This document shows, piece after piece, positions 30,467-40,290 of a stretch of DNA of 46,962 bases. Position 1 is the stretch's first letter, and each line of letters begins with the position of its first letter. The stretch covers positions 1 through 46,962 of the forward strand of contig JAFWZX010000008.1 of NCBI GenBank assembly GCA_017517275.1, given 5' to 3'. Below the pieces are notes generated by a model. That model saw only the letters and a list, made by a program, of their open reading frames with translations. It was not told the DNA's origin and searched no databases. The translations under genes were made by a program, and so were the position numbers. This DNA is from Clostridia bacterium (GTDB taxonomy: Bacteria > Bacillota > Clostridia > UBA1212 > UBA1255).

Positions 30467-32910
30467 TATTTATCTCTTAATATCGCATTGAATTTGTACT
30501 CAAGGCCTGACAGAATCTTCTTCATGCTCTTGTTTACGTCCTCATCAGTAAGCGTTTTAGTCTCGTCACGGAAAGCAAGTGAATACGCCATGCTCTTCTT
30601 GCCGGCCTCTACCTGCTCACCCATATAGCAGTCGAAGAGCTTGCAGGATTCAAGAGATTTGCCGCCTCTTTCCCTAATCATCTGCTCAACGTGTCCTGCC
30701 GGAACGTCTTTATCAATTATTACTGCAATATCTCTCGTTACCGCAGGGAATTTAGGAAGTTCGCGGCTCTTTGGAATATCTACTGCATTTTTGAACAGAT
30801 CTGCCGTTTTAATAACTGCAACGTACGTTTCCTCGGGACATTCAAAGTTTGCTGATACCTGTGGATGGATCTGTCCAAGGATACCGGCTTTTTTGCCACA
30901 GATAATAAGCTCTGCCGTACGTCCCGGATGCATTGAAGGATCGTCTTTTACCGGTTCAAAAGAGTATTTTGTAATCCGCAGCTTTGTAAGCAATGCTTCT
31001 ACGTTACTCTTAAGTTCAAAGAAATCACCTGCGTTATAGAAGCCGAACGTTATAATCTCCCTGTGTTCGGGAAGTTCTTTTGGGAAGTCCTCTGTCTTTA
31101 CGTATACGTATGAAATCTCAAATGCTTTTGCTGTTGCCACTCTGTGTGCGTGGTTGTGAGCCATTGTCTCAAGAATAGACGGAAGCATCGTTGTGCGCAT
31201 TACGCTGTAATCTTCTCCCAAGGGGTTGGAAATAACTACTGCATTTCTAAGGGCAGAATCCTGTGGAAGACAAAGTTTGTCAAAGTTTGACGGACTGCCA
31301 AAAGAGAACGTGAGCATTTCGTTATATCCCATAGCTACCATCGCATTTCTCATATTGTCACGGAGCTTTTGTTCTCTTGTCTTACCGCCGATAGTATTCT
31401 CGCAGCTTGCAAGAAGGCTTGATTTAATATTGTTATAGCCATAGAATCTTGCGACTTCCTCCGCAATATCTGCCTGACAAATAAGATCTTCTCTAAAGCT
31501 CGGTGGAATAACGTATCCTTCATCGAAGTTAACTTTACATTCAAGATTTGTCAAAATCTCTTCCATCTTTTCACGAGTTGCATCAATTCCGATGAATTTG
31601 TTAATCGAATCCACGTCGCACTTTACTTTGCGTTCCTGCTTCGGAGTGGGGTAAACGTCTATCATATCTGTGCAAACTTTACCGGCACCAAGTTGATTTA
31701 CAAGTGAAACGGCTCTTTGAATTGCTTCGTAACAAGTAATGCAGTCTAAACCTTTCTCAAAGCGGGAAGATGACTCTGTACGAAGTCCTACACTCTTGCC
31801 GCCCCGTCTTATCGTTACCGCGTCAAAGATAGCCGCCTCAAAAACAATCTCCGTTGTATCGTCTTTAATCTCAGAGTTAAGACCGCCCATAATACCGGCA
31901 AGGCCTATTGCCTTCTCACTGTCTGCGATAACAAGCATGTTAGGATTGAGCGCGCGTTCTTGCTCGTCTAAAGTTGTGATTACCTCTCCTTCGAATGCGC
32001 GTCTTACAATAATCTTGCTGCCTGCAATATTTCTTCTGTCAAAGGCATGCATCGGTTGACCGTATTCCAGCATTACGTAGTTTGTTATATCTACAATATT
32101 GTTAATAGGACGTACGCCTGCCGCAGATAATTCATCTCTCATCCACTTCGGTGACGGTTCAATCTTAACGTCTTTTACAAGCCATGCGCAGTAGCGAGGA
32201 CAAAGATCCGGCGCCTGAACGTCTACCTGTATCTCGTCAGCCGTTTTTATATCAAGATCCGGTGTAACGTTAATCTCCGGCTTTGCAAATTTGCCTCCCA
32301 TAGTAATGGCAGCTTCTCTGGAAAGGCCAAGAATGCTGAAGCAATCTGCTCTGTTTGACGTAATCTCAAACTCAATAACCGTATCATCTGCTCCAAGCAC
32401 GTTGATAATATTCTTACCGATGAATTTATCAAGTTCTTCTTTGCTCATTCCCTTGAACATATCAACATCCTCAAGGATCATTACACCATCGTTATTACTG
32501 TTGTAATCATTACAATCAAGGCCAATTTCCTCAAAAGAACACATCATGCCGTTTGATGCAACGCCACGTAACTTACCGCTGGTAATCTTGCGGCCTTCAG
32601 CGATTATCGCGCCGCTTAGAGCTACCGGAATATGTGCGTTCGCTCTGATATTCGGCGCACCTGTTACAATTTGTACAGGCTCCTCTTTTCCTACGTCAAG
32701 CTGGCATACGTGGAGGTGATCTGAATTTTCATGATCTTTAACCTCAAAACAGTATCCGACGAGCACGTTCTGGATATCAGCTCCTTTTGACTCTATTGCC
32801 TCTACCTTGCTGCCGCTGAGAGTCATTTCACTACCGAGATTATGAATCTCTTCCGGACTTTCTGCCTTTACGTCTGTATATTTTAATAACCATTTAATCG
32901 GTGCTATCAT
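30466..32910 (-). CDS. pheT: Phenylalanyl-tRNA synthetase beta subunit
   Basis: This 814-aa beta chain partners PheS in the alpha2-beta2 enzyme. It has the N-terminal EMAP-like tRNA-binding domain (about 40-150), the B3/B4 editing domain, the B5 domain (about 400-475), the catalytic-like core and the C-terminal FDX-ACB anticodon-binding domain (about 720-814: FPAVTRDIAVIIDKDVPAG). The length is normal for bacteria. It starts 30 nt downstream of the pheS stop. Confidence 0.97.
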   Translation of the reverse strand: MIAPIKWLLKYTDVKAESPEEIHNLGSEMTLSGSKVEAIESKGADIQNVLVGYCFEVKDHENSDHLHVCQLDVGKEEPVQIVTGAPNIRANAHIPVALSGAIIAEGRKITSGKLRGVASNGMMCSFEEIGLDCNDYNSNNDGVMILEDVDMFKGMSKEELDKFIGKNIINVLGADDTVIEFEITSNRADCFSILGLSREAAITMGGKFAKPEINVTPDLDIKTADEIQVDVQAPDLCPRYCAWLVKDVKIEPSPKWMRDELSAAGVRPINNIVDITNYVMLEYGQPMHAFDRRNIAGSKIIVRRAFEGEVITTLDEQERALNPNMLVIADSEKAIGLAGIMGGLNSEIKDDTTEIVFEAAIFDAVTIRRGGKSVGLRTESSSRFEKGLDCITCYEAIQRAVSLVNQLGAGKVCTDMIDVYPTPKQERKVKCDVDSINKFIGIDATREKMEEILTNLECKVNFDEGYVIPPSFREDLICQADIAEEVARFYGYNNIKSSLLASCENTIGGKTREQKLRDNMRNAMVAMGYNEMLTFSFGSPSNFDKLCLPQDSALRNAVVISNPLGEDYSVMRTTMLPSILETMAHNHAHRVATAKAFEISYVYVKTEDFPKELPEHREIITFGFYNAGDFFELKSNVEALLTKLRITKYSFEPVKDDPSMHPGRTAELIICGKKAGILGQIHPQVSANFECPEETYVAVIKTADLFKNAVDIPKSRELPKFPAVTRDIAVIIDKDVPAGHVEQMIRERGGKSLESCKLFDCYMGEQVEAGKKSMAYSLAFRDETKTLTDEDVNKSMKKILSGLEYKFNAILRDK

Positions 32911-32940
32911 TCTATATAACTTCCTTTCCGTAATCTTTTA

Positions 32941-33960
32941 TTAGAATTGTGACAAGAATCTCATGTCACCTTCAAAAAGATGTCTCATGTCAGTAATACC
33001 AAATCTTGCCATTGCCGTTCTCTCTACACCGATACCAAAAGCAAAACCACTGTATACTTCAGGATCAATATTGCATCTTCTGAGAACGTCAGGATGTACC
33101 ATTCCGCAGCCAAGAACTTCTATCCAGCCTTCGCCCTTGCACATCTTACAACCCTTGCCGCCGCAAGTCCAACAGGATACGTCAACTTCCGCACTCGGTT
33201 CCGTAAAAGGAAAATGGTGCGGTCTTAAACGGATCTTCGTATTCTCACCAAACATATGTTTAGCAAACACTTCTAAAGTACCTTTAAGATCTCCCATTGT
33301 AACGCCCTTGTCTACAACAAGGCCTTCTATCTGGTGGAAGATAGGAGAATGTGTTGCATCTACGTTGTCAGCTCTATAAACCTTTCCGGGGCAAATTATT
33401 TTAATCGGCGGCTTGGAGGTCTCCATAACACGGACTTGCACGCTTGAAGTCTGTGATCTTAAAAGCATATTATCTATAATGTAAAATGTGTCTTGTGTGT
33501 CTCTGGCCGGATGACTGTCAGGAATATTGAGAGCTTCAAAATTATAGTAATCAAACTCTACCTCCGGACCGTCTGCAACCGTATATCCCATGCCGATGAA
33601 AAGATCCTTCATCTCATCTGAAACCACGTTGATCGGATGAAGTGTTCCCTGGCGCTCAAAGCCGGAGGGCATTGTAACGTCAATCGCCTGAGATGCCAAT
33701 TTCCTTTGAGTATCCAGCGCTTTGATCTCGCTTGTTTTTGTCGCAATCTGCTCTTCAATATGGTTTCTTACTACGTTGGCAAGCTGGCCTATAACCGGTC
33801 TTTCTTCCGCACTTAACGCACCCATTCCGCGAAGCACTGACGTAAGCTCACCTTTTTTACCAAGATAAGCTACTCTCAGAGCGTCGATATCAGCAAGGCT
33901 GTCAACCGATTTAATTTTATCATCAAAAACTTGTTGTATTTGTTCTAATTTTTCTTTCAT
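32941..33960 (-). CDS. pheS: Phenylalanyl-tRNA synthetase alpha subunit
   Basis: This 339-aa class II catalytic subunit has an N-terminal coiled coil ([15 protein letters not shown] onward), motif 2 region ([20 protein letters not shown]) and motif 3 ([14 protein letters not shown]). The Cys-rich insert ([16 protein letters not shown]) is a zinc-type loop found in some Clostridia. I chose the ATG at 33960 because GGAGG lies 11 nt upstream and the protein there begins like other PheS. No T-box sequence (AGGGTGG or TGGNACCGCG) is seen in the short leader. Confidence 0.96.
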   Translation of the reverse strand: MKEKLEQIQQVFDDKIKSVDSLADIDALRVAYLGKKGELTSVLRGMGALSAEERPVIGQLANVVRNHIEEQIATKTSEIKALDTQRKLASQAIDVTMPSGFERQGTLHPINVVSDEMKDLFIGMGYTVADGPEVEFDYYNFEALNIPDSHPARDTQDTFYIIDNMLLRSQTSSVQVRVMETSKPPIKIICPGKVYRADNVDATHSPIFHQIEGLVVDKGVTMGDLKGTLEVFAKHMFGENTKIRLRPHHFPFTEPSAEVDVSCWTCGGKGCKMCKGEGWIEVLGCGMVHPDVLRRCNIDPEVYSGFAFGIGVERTAMARFGITDMRHLFEGDMRFLSQF

Positions 33961-34004
33961 TACAACCAAAACCTCCGAATAATGTACATGAAAAGTCAAC
34001 TTAC

Positions 34005-34034
34005 ATGATAACCCACAAAGCCGTGTTTTGTCAA
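34005..34034 (-). promoter_or_regulatory. Promoter of the pheST-metG operon
   Basis: On the minus strand TTGACA (34034-34029) and TATCAT (34010-34005) are 18 nt apart, about 45 nt before the pheS start. A 16-bp palindrome AAAAAAGGCCTTTTTT (34036-34051) lies just upstream of the -35. Confidence 0.7.
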
Positions 34035-34073
34035 TAAAAAAGGCCTTTTTTACCCAAATTTATATATTTGTAT

Positions 34074-34184
34074 GGCGTAAGTACAAGAGACTGAATGCCC
34101 GGAGGCGATACAGTCAAAAAGGAACCGCAAAAATCTAATACTATTTGCAAAATCGCTATGCCGAGGTAAGAGCTGTCTTGCGCC
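34074..34184. ncRNA. Candidate structured RNA, unassigned
   Basis: GGCGTAAG (34074-34081) pairs with CTTGCGCC (34177-34184) to close about 110 nt. Inside are GACTG/CAGTC enclosing GCC-CGGA-GGC (about 34089-34115), then GCAAA/TTTGC near 34126-34148, then a short GCT/AGC arm. The layout resembles a multi-helix junction RNA between two divergent operons. It contains no reading frame. It does not match a T-box, TPP, FMN, cobalamin, SAM, glycine or GEMM consensus that I know. The strand is uncertain. Confidence 0.4.
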
Positions 34185-34248
34185 TGTCAAAATATACAAA
34201 AAGAAAAATTTTTACAAAATAAAAGAGCAACAAGAATAATATAAGTTG

Positions 34249-34277
34249 TTGTATTCAAATTTGATTAATGATATACT
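34249..34277 (+). promoter_or_regulatory. Promoter of the pnt operon with flanking CAAATTTG sites
   Basis: TTGTAT (34249-34254) and TATACT (34272-34277) are 17 nt apart. Two identical 8-bp palindromes CAAATTTG lie at 34256-34263 (inside the spacer) and 34283-34290 (at the start site), 27 nt apart. That placement suits a repressor pair. Confidence 0.62.
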
Positions 34278-34318
34278 AACGTCAAATTTGTAATTTTTAG
34301 CAAAGAGGAATGTTTACA

Positions 34319-35443
34319 ATGAAGAATGTATTTGTATGTAAAGAAACCGCTGAAAATGAAACAAGAGTAGCTTTAGTGCCAGCCGACGTTTCCACGTTGA
34401 CCAAAATGGGCTACGCTATTTCTATTCAGAGCGGTGCCGGCCTCAAGTCCGGTTTTTCCGATGAAGAATATGCAAAAAGCGGAGCTACTATTGTAGCAGA
34501 TGATTCCGGCAGTTTGCAGGCAGATATCGTTGTAAGAGTATCAATGCCGCAAAACAGCAAAGGTGTAAAAGAAGGTGCTCTGCATCTTAGTTACCTCGAT
34601 CCTTTCAACGAAAAAGCACTTCTTAATGATTTCGCCCAAGCAGGCGTACAGGCAGTAAGCCTGGAAATGATTCCACGCACATCTTTGGCTCAGAAAATGG
34701 ACGTTCAAAGTTCACAGACGTCTTTGGCCGGTTATTACGCAGTGCTTTTGGCAGCAACAAAGCTTCCTAAGATCTTCCCGATGATGATGACAGCGGCAGG
34801 TAATATCGCTCCGGCACGTGTATTCGTTATCGGTGTTGGTGTTGCAGGTCTGCAGGCAATCGCTACGGCAAAGCGTCTCGGCGCACGTGTTGATGCTTTT
34901 GACACACGACCGACAGTAGAAGACCAGGTTAAGTCTCTTGGTGCTAAGTTCCTTAAGATCGATTTGGGCGATACAGGACAAACAGATCAAGGTTATGCAA
35001 AAGAGCTTACACCCGAGCAAATTGAACTTCAAAGACAGGCTCAGGCAAAACTGTGCGCTCAGTGCGACGTAGTTATAACAACTGCTAAGGTTTTCGGAAG
35101 AAAAGCCCCCGTGCTCCTTACAAAGGACATGATTGCCGGCATGAAGCCCGGTTCTGTTATCATAGATATGGCAGTCAGCACCGGCGGTAACGTTGAAGGC
35201 TCAGATCCGTCAAAAGAAGTCATAACAGACAATGGTGTACATATTATCGGCGGCGATATGCTTGAGAGATTCGTTCCGCGTGATTCTTCTTCAATGTTCT
35301 CCGGCAACATCACTGCTTTCCTCACACATTTCTGGAACAAAGAACAAAACGAGCTTCTCGTGAATATGGAAGATGAGATTATGAAGGGCTGCTTACTTAC
35401 TTCAGGCGGTAAAATAATCCATCCCCGTTTTATACAGCAATAA
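34319..35443 (+). CDS. pntAA: NAD(P) transhydrogenase alpha subunit, part 1 (NAD-binding)
   Basis: This 374-aa cytoplasmic dI component of proton-translocating transhydrogenase has the N-terminal ETRVALVPADVSTLTKMGY motif of the AlaDH/PNT family. The NAD-binding Rossmann segment is VIGVGVAGLQAIATAKRLGA, and the mobile RQAQAKLCAQCDVVITTA loop follows. I chose the second ATG (34319) because AGAGGA sits 9 nt before it; the first ATG at 34310 abuts that site. The enzyme couples hydride transfer between NADH and NADP+ to proton flow. The three genes pntAA-pntAB-pntB are contiguous, a split arrangement usual in many bacteria. Confidence 0.93.
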   Translation: MKNVFVCKETAENETRVALVPADVSTLTKMGYAISIQSGAGLKSGFSDEEYAKSGATIVADDSGSLQADIVVRVSMPQNSKGVKEGALHLSYLDPFNEKALLNDFAQAGVQAVSLEMIPRTSLAQKMDVQSSQTSLAGYYAVLLAATKLPKIFPMMMTAAGNIAPARVFVIGVGVAGLQAIATAKRLGARVDAFDTRPTVEDQVKSLGAKFLKIDLGDTGQTDQGYAKELTPEQIELQRQAQAKLCAQCDVVITTAKVFGRKAPVLLTKDMIAGMKPGSVIIDMAVSTGGNVEGSDPSKEVITDNGVHIIGGDMLERFVPRDSSSMFSGNITAFLTHFWNKEQNELLVNMEDEIMKGCLLTSGGKIIHPRFIQQ

Positions 35444-35462
35444 CATAAGGAGGTAACGCTTT

Positions 35463-35765
35463 ATGAATTTATCAGATTTAATGCAACTTTTATTTATATT
35501 TGTTATATCTGCCTTCTTAGGGGTAGAACTCATCGGTAAAGTTCCTTCCCTGCTCCACACACCTCTCATGTCAGGTACTAACGCAATTTCCGGTATCACA
35601 ATCGTAGCTGCTATTGAGATTTGTGCAGTGCAGGACACCGGAACAGTTGGTATGATCCTATCTTTCCTAGCTCTTATTTTTGCTACAATAAACGTTGTAG
35701 GCGGATATATGGTTACGAATAGAATGTTAAAAATGTTCAAGAAAAAAGATAAGGAGGCAAAATAA
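35463..35765 (+). CDS. pntAB: NAD(P) transhydrogenase alpha subunit, part 2 (membrane)
   Basis: This 100-aa membrane protein corresponds to the C-terminal transmembrane part of full-length PntA. Three hydrophobic helices are visible, at about residues 5-25, 42-58 and 62-85, followed by a lysine-rich tail. PLMSGTNAISGITIVAA is the family signature after the first helix. AAGGAGG precedes the ATG. It forms the proton channel together with PntB, encoded next. Confidence 0.92.
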   Translation: MNLSDLMQLLFIFVISAFLGVELIGKVPSLLHTPLMSGTNAISGITIVAAIEICAVQDTGTVGMILSFLALIFATINVVGGYMVTNRMLKMFKKKDKEAK

Positions 35766-35767
35766 TC

Positions 35768-37204
35768 ATGACTGTAGATTTAAGAGAAATTTTAATTAGT
35801 CTTGCATATATTGTGGCTTCCGTTCTGTTTATTCTTGGTATTAAAAGAATGGGTAAAACAGAGACGGCTACAGGCGGTAACCTAATGTCCTGTATCGCTA
35901 TGATTCTCGCTGTCGTTGCAACGTTTTGTAAAAAAACCGTTGCTGCAACGTGGACAACAGACTGGATAATGAATGGTTATTTATGGTGCGCCATCGCAAT
36001 TATTGCAGGCGGTGTTATCGGTATTATCTGGGCTAAAAAAGTTCAAATGACAGGTATGCCTCAGTTAGTTGCTCTCCTCAACGGTTTCGGAGGTCTTGCT
36101 TCCTTGCTTGTCGCGGTATCACAGGGTTGGAACATCAACCACAAATTAGAAGCCGGCAACATGGTAACGAACATTTCTGTTGTTCTTACCGTAATAATCG
36201 GTGCCATCACATTTACAGGTTCTGTAATTGCATGGGCTAAGCTGGACGGAAAAATTTCAAGTAAAGCTGTTATTTTCAAAGGCAGATTCGTTATCAGCGC
36301 ACTTCTTCTTATCATCGCAATTGCAGGTTCAGTTTTATTTGCAATCGATCCGGAAGGTCTGGTCGGTCTTATCGGTTTATTGGCAGCCACAGCTGCTTCT
36401 TTAATTCTCGGTGTTGCGGTTGTAATCCCAATCGGCGGCGGCGATATGCCTGTTATCATTTCACTTTTAAATGCTTTGTCAGGTTTAGCGGGAGCTATGG
36501 CCGGCTTTATTATCTCAAATACAGTTCTTATCGTAGCAGGCTGTTTGGTAGGTACATCCGGTATCGTTCTCTCTCTTGTAATGTGCAAGGCTATGAACCG
36601 TTCAATCAAAAATCTTCTCTTCTCAGGCTTCGGTGCATCTGCAGCGAAAGCCAAAGGAAGCGGCGAACATATAGAGCCTAAGTCAATCTCCGTTGACAGC
36701 GCTTATATGGTTCTTGAAGCAGCAAGATCTGTTGTTATTATTCCCGGTTACGGTATGGCCGTAGCCCAGGCTCAGCACTCTGTTAAGGAATTAGTAAACA
36801 AACTGGAAGCTAACGGCGCTGAAGTTGTCTTTGCAATTCACCCTGTTGCCGGTCGTATGCCCGGACATATGAACGTTCTTCTTGCCGAAGCTGATATTTC
36901 ATACGATCAGCTTAAAACAATGGAAGAAGTTAATCCGCTTATGCCTACTTTTGACGTAGCTATGGTTATCGGTGCTAACGACGTTGTAAACCCTGCGGCT
37001 TCTTCTGATCAATCATCACCAATCTACGGTATGCCGATTATTAACGCAGATCAAGCCCGTAACGTATTCGTTCTCAAAAGAGGCGCCGGCCGCGGTTTCT
37101 CAGGTATTGAAAACGAGCTGTTCATCAGAAATAACACTTCTATGATTTACGGCGACGCTAAGGCTACATTGACAGCTCTTGCAAAAGAGTTTAACGCTGA
37201 CTAA
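35768..37204 (+). CDS. pntB: NAD(P) transhydrogenase beta subunit
   Basis: This 478-aa subunit has about nine membrane helices (residues about 5-270) and a cytoplasmic NADP(H)-binding domain dIII (about 300-478) with GYGMAVAQAQH and VFAIHPVAGRMPGHMNVLLAEA. The C-terminal VLKRGAGRGFSG loop contacts NADP. Its length matches PntB of other bacteria. It starts 2 nt after pntAB with AAGGAGG overlapping that gene. A terminator at 37227-37257 ends the operon. Confidence 0.96.
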   Translation: MTVDLREILISLAYIVASVLFILGIKRMGKTETATGGNLMSCIAMILAVVATFCKKTVAATWTTDWIMNGYLWCAIAIIAGGVIGIIWAKKVQMTGMPQLVALLNGFGGLASLLVAVSQGWNINHKLEAGNMVTNISVVLTVIIGAITFTGSVIAWAKLDGKISSKAVIFKGRFVISALLLIIAIAGSVLFAIDPEGLVGLIGLLAATAASLILGVAVVIPIGGGDMPVIISLLNALSGLAGAMAGFIISNTVLIVAGCLVGTSGIVLSLVMCKAMNRSIKNLLFSGFGASAAKAKGSGEHIEPKSISVDSAYMVLEAARSVVIIPGYGMAVAQAQHSVKELVNKLEANGAEVVFAIHPVAGRMPGHMNVLLAEADISYDQLKTMEEVNPLMPTFDVAMVIGANDVVNPAASSDQSSPIYGMPIINADQARNVFVLKRGAGRGFSGIENELFIRNNTSMIYGDAKATLTALAKEFNAD

Positions 37205-37226
37205 TTTGTAGTTTTAACCAATCCAA

Positions 37227-37257
37227 GGAGCAATCAAAATAGATTGCTCCTTTTTTT
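37227..37257 (+). terminator. Intrinsic terminator of pnt operon
   Basis: GGAGCAATC (37227-37235) pairs perfectly with GATTGCTCC (37242-37250) around a 6-nt loop and is followed by seven T residues. Confidence 0.92.
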
Positions 37258-37260
37258 GCG

Positions 37261-37289
37261 TTTACTTTTCAGAAACAGAATTATATAAT
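37261..37289 (+). promoter_or_regulatory. Promoter of the deacetylase gene
   Basis: TTTACT (37261-37266) and TATAAT (37284-37289) are 17 nt apart, immediately after the pnt terminator and about 31 nt before the GTG start. Confidence 0.6.
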
Positions 37290-37320
37290 TACAGTGACAA
37301 CGAAATAGGACGTGATAATC

Positions 37321-38241
37321 GTGAAAAAACTCAACTGCCTTTTTTTTAAACTTTTAAGCGTAATACTCGCTCTAACCGGGCTACTGGCACTGATTTCCTG
37401 CGGAGAAAATAATTCACCCGCATCAGATTCCACACTGCACGGAAACACTACGCCTTCTTCTTTGCCGGAAAAAACGCCCGAACCTACACAAAGCCCTACA
37501 GAAGACGGCAAACCTAAGAAATATTTCACATTGAGCTTTGATGATGGTATCACGCAGGATCTGAGAGTAATTGAGATCCTAAAGAAATACAATCTCGATT
37601 GTTGTACTTTTAATATTAACACGGGCCTCTACGGCGCAAATTGGGCTTGGGTTGGCCAAACTTTGGGAGATCCGGACCTTACGCATCTTCGTTTTACTGA
37701 AGCAGAATTAAAAACAGGTATCTATGACGGTTTTGACGTTGCCGTGCACACACTGACACATCCTTCTCTAAAAAACTACGATAGCAACCCTGCGGAAATC
37801 ATTCGACAAATAGAAGATGATGCCAAGAACATTTATTCTATCACCGGCACAATGCCGGTTGGCATGGCATGGCCCGGCGGAGATACAGAATACACAAATA
37901 AAACTATTGATATCGTGTACAATAATACGTCAATCCGATACGCTCGCGCGGTAACGCCTACTTACAAATTTACTCTTCCAAAGTATTTCTTAAAATGGCA
38001 ACCCACCTGTTCTTTTTCTGATGCTTCCTGTATGACACTTGCAAATAAATTCATTAACGAAGATTGCACCGAAGATATGCTTTTTTACGTATGGTGTCAC
38101 AGTTATGAGTTGGATTTTAATAATTCTTATGACCGCTTTGAGAAGTTCATTAAGAGAATGTCAGAAGCTGAAGACGTTGTTTTTGTTACAAATACCGAGT
38201 TTTATAATCTTTTCAAGGATAAGATTCCCTCTTGGAAATAA
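37321..38241 (+). CDS. Polysaccharide deacetylase lipoprotein
   Basis: This lipoprotein of about 306 aa has a NodB-type deacetylase domain. The lipobox LISC gives a mature N-terminus at C27, followed by a Pro/Thr/Ser-rich linker to about residue 65. The metal site shows FDDG at 73-76 and H143/H147 in HTLTH, as in the first metal-binding motifs of the family. I chose GTG at 37321 because AGGA lies 10 nt upstream; an upstream in-frame GTG at 37312 abuts that site. It should remove acetyl groups from a wall or surface glycan outside the membrane. It is transcribed alone. Confidence 0.85.
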   Translation: MKKLNCLFFKLLSVILALTGLLALISCGENNSPASDSTLHGNTTPSSLPEKTPEPTQSPTEDGKPKKYFTLSFDDGITQDLRVIEILKKYNLDCCTFNINTGLYGANWAWVGQTLGDPDLTHLRFTEAELKTGIYDGFDVAVHTLTHPSLKNYDSNPAEIIRQIEDDAKNIYSITGTMPVGMAWPGGDTEYTNKTIDIVYNNTSIRYARAVTPTYKFTLPKYFLKWQPTCSFSDASCMTLANKFINEDCTEDMLFYVWCHSYELDFNNSYDRFEKFIKRMSEAEDVVFVTNTEFYNLFKDKIPSWK

Positions 38242-38317
38242 TTATTGAAATTGCCCTTTTTTTACCATATTTGTTTGATAAACTGTTGTAATTGATTCTT
38301 ATGAAAGAAGTGATTAT

Positions 38318-40273
38318 ATGCCTCCACCGTTTGGAAGAGGTCCGCACGATAAGGTAAACGACCAATATAGAGTTCCAAAGCCAAAAAAAATCAAAGACGT
38401 TCCTTCCTACATAAAGACCATAATCGGTAATTTTTTCCAGCAACTTTTTTATACGTTCAAGCTGGTATGGGAGGCAAAACATTCTGTTTTGTTTTTAATG
38501 CTTTTTATGTCGATTTTCAACGGTGTCACCCCTGTTATCGGCTCTCTTATAGGAAAAGAGATTTTAAATAAATTGGCCGAGGCTTACACCGGCAATCTGA
38601 CGACTTTTACCGTTATTTCCGGCCTTCTTATCGTTCAATTTGCTTATATGTTCGTAACTAATCTCATAGGAAGCATCTATAGCGTCGCTTTGAGAATTTC
38701 CGGGCAAGTAGTTTCAAATCATATAAAAATGACACTTATGAGGAAGGCTAAAACCATTGACGTTGCCCGCTATGACAGTCCGGAATTTTACGCAAAAATG
38801 GAAAATGCAAACAGAGAAGCCGGCTCACGTCCTATTGAGATGATGCGCGCAACATTCTCTATAGTCAGTACTATAATCAGTGCCGTCAGCTTTATAATAA
38901 TTCTTACTGCCATTAATCCCATTGCTCCGGTAATTATCATCCTTATATCAATTCCGTCTACTATTATTAATTTTGTATACAGACGTAAAAACGTAAATTT
39001 TATGTTCCGTCGCTCTAAAGACAGACGTCAGATGGACTATTATTCCCAGACTATCGTTAATAAGGATTTAGTAAAAGAGGTTCGTATTTTCGACTTGTCC
39101 GATGAATTTTGCGACAGATATCAATCTGTTTTCCAGCGATATTTTACAGGACTTAAGAAATTGATTTTCAGCGAGGCTCTGTGGAATATCGGGGCAACTA
39201 TTCTGACAACTGCCGTCAACTGTATTTTATTTATATATCTTGCTCACGGAGTATACGAAGGTGCATATGAAATCGGCAATTACTCGCTGTATACAGGTGC
39301 TTTATCGTCAATCGCATCTTGCGTGTCCGGTTTGATCTCTACGACCGCAGGTATATATGAGGGCACGCTCTTTATCAATAACGTTATGACGTTTATGAAT
39401 GAAAAGCCAAGTATTCTCCCCTCGTTAGAGGCACCAAGAGAGGTCCAACGCCACGTAGGTCACAAAATCGAATTCCGTAATGTCTCTTTCCATTATCCGG
39501 GAGTTGAAAGAAACGTACTAAAGAATATCAATCTGGTTATTGAGCCCGGTGAAACCGTCGTCATAGTCGGATTAAACGGAGCCGGAAAAACCACTCTGAT
39601 TAAACTTCTGACCCGCCTATACGACCCGACAGAGGGAGTTATTCTGCTTGACGGACATGACATACGCGAATATGACGTAAAACAATTATATAGTGTTTTT
39701 GGCATTATTTTCCAGGACTTCGGAAAATACGCAGTAAACGTCGCTGAAAATATTGCTTTCGGTCAAGTTGATAAAGAATTAAATATAAATGATATCAAAT
39801 CTGCCGCCGCTCAAAGTGATGCCTGCGATTTTATCGAAAAGCTCCCTGACAAATATGATACTCCTTTGATGCGTTTTTTTGAAGATAACGGTATTGAACT
39901 TTCTATAGGTCAATGGCAGAAAGTAGCAATAGCCCGTGCTTTTTACAGAGATTCTGACATTCTTGTGCTGGACGAGCCCACAGCTTCTTTAGACCCTATG
40001 GCAGAGCAGGAAATATTCAACCAATTTGAATCATTAAGGAAGGACAAAACGACTTTCTTCGTTTCACACCGCTTATCAAGCGCCACAACAGCCAGCAAAA
40101 TCCTTGTTCTTGAATACGGCGAGCTTATAGAAGTCGGCACACATTTAGAGCTTATGCAAAGAAAAGGTCGCTATTATGAGCTTTTCTCCACCCAGGCTAA
40201 ACGGTATATGACAGATTCTTTTATGCATGATGAAGATGACTCTCCGCAGGGGGCAAAACCTCGTTTTCATTAA
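38318..40273 (+). CDS. ABC transporter, fused membrane and ATPase domains
   Basis: This 651-aa half-exporter has six hydrophobic helices in residues about 55-330 and a nucleotide-binding domain in the C-terminal 280 aa. Walker A is GLNGAGKTT (418-426), the signature is LSIGQWQKV (about 528-536) and Walker B is ILVLDEPTASLD (about 548-559); H-loop SHRLS follows. The signature motif departs from LSGGQ. The substrate is unknown; relatives export lipids, peptides or drugs. It acts as a homodimer or with a partner that is not here. A bidirectional terminator lies at 40291-40320. Confidence 0.9.
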   Translation: MPPPFGRGPHDKVNDQYRVPKPKKIKDVPSYIKTIIGNFFQQLFYTFKLVWEAKHSVLFLMLFMSIFNGVTPVIGSLIGKEILNKLAEAYTGNLTTFTVISGLLIVQFAYMFVTNLIGSIYSVALRISGQVVSNHIKMTLMRKAKTIDVARYDSPEFYAKMENANREAGSRPIEMMRATFSIVSTIISAVSFIIILTAINPIAPVIIILISIPSTIINFVYRRKNVNFMFRRSKDRRQMDYYSQTIVNKDLVKEVRIFDLSDEFCDRYQSVFQRYFTGLKKLIFSEALWNIGATILTTAVNCILFIYLAHGVYEGAYEIGNYSLYTGALSSIASCVSGLISTTAGIYEGTLFINNVMTFMNEKPSILPSLEAPREVQRHVGHKIEFRNVSFHYPGVERNVLKNINLVIEPGETVVIVGLNGAGKTTLIKLLTRLYDPTEGVILLDGHDIREYDVKQLYSVFGIIFQDFGKYAVNVAENIAFGQVDKELNINDIKSAAAQSDACDFIEKLPDKYDTPLMRFFEDNGIELSIGQWQKVAIARAFYRDSDILVLDEPTASLDPMAEQEIFNQFESLRKDKTTFFVSHRLSSATTASKILVLEYGELIEVGTHLELMQRKGRYYELFSTQAKRYMTDSFMHDEDDSPQGAKPRFH

Positions 40274-40290
40274 AATCCGTGTTAAAACAC

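Noticed and set aside
34036..34051. AAAAAAGGCCTTTTTT as a terminator
   Set aside because: The stem has almost no loop and only four G/C bases; more likely an AT-rich spacer or upstream promoter sequence.
33961..34070. T-box leader for pheST
   Set aside because: The leader is only about 40 nt and lacks the conserved T-box and specifier elements.
36061..36654. Long minus-strand frame inside pntB
   Set aside because: A shadow of the pntB coding strand with no SD and biased composition.
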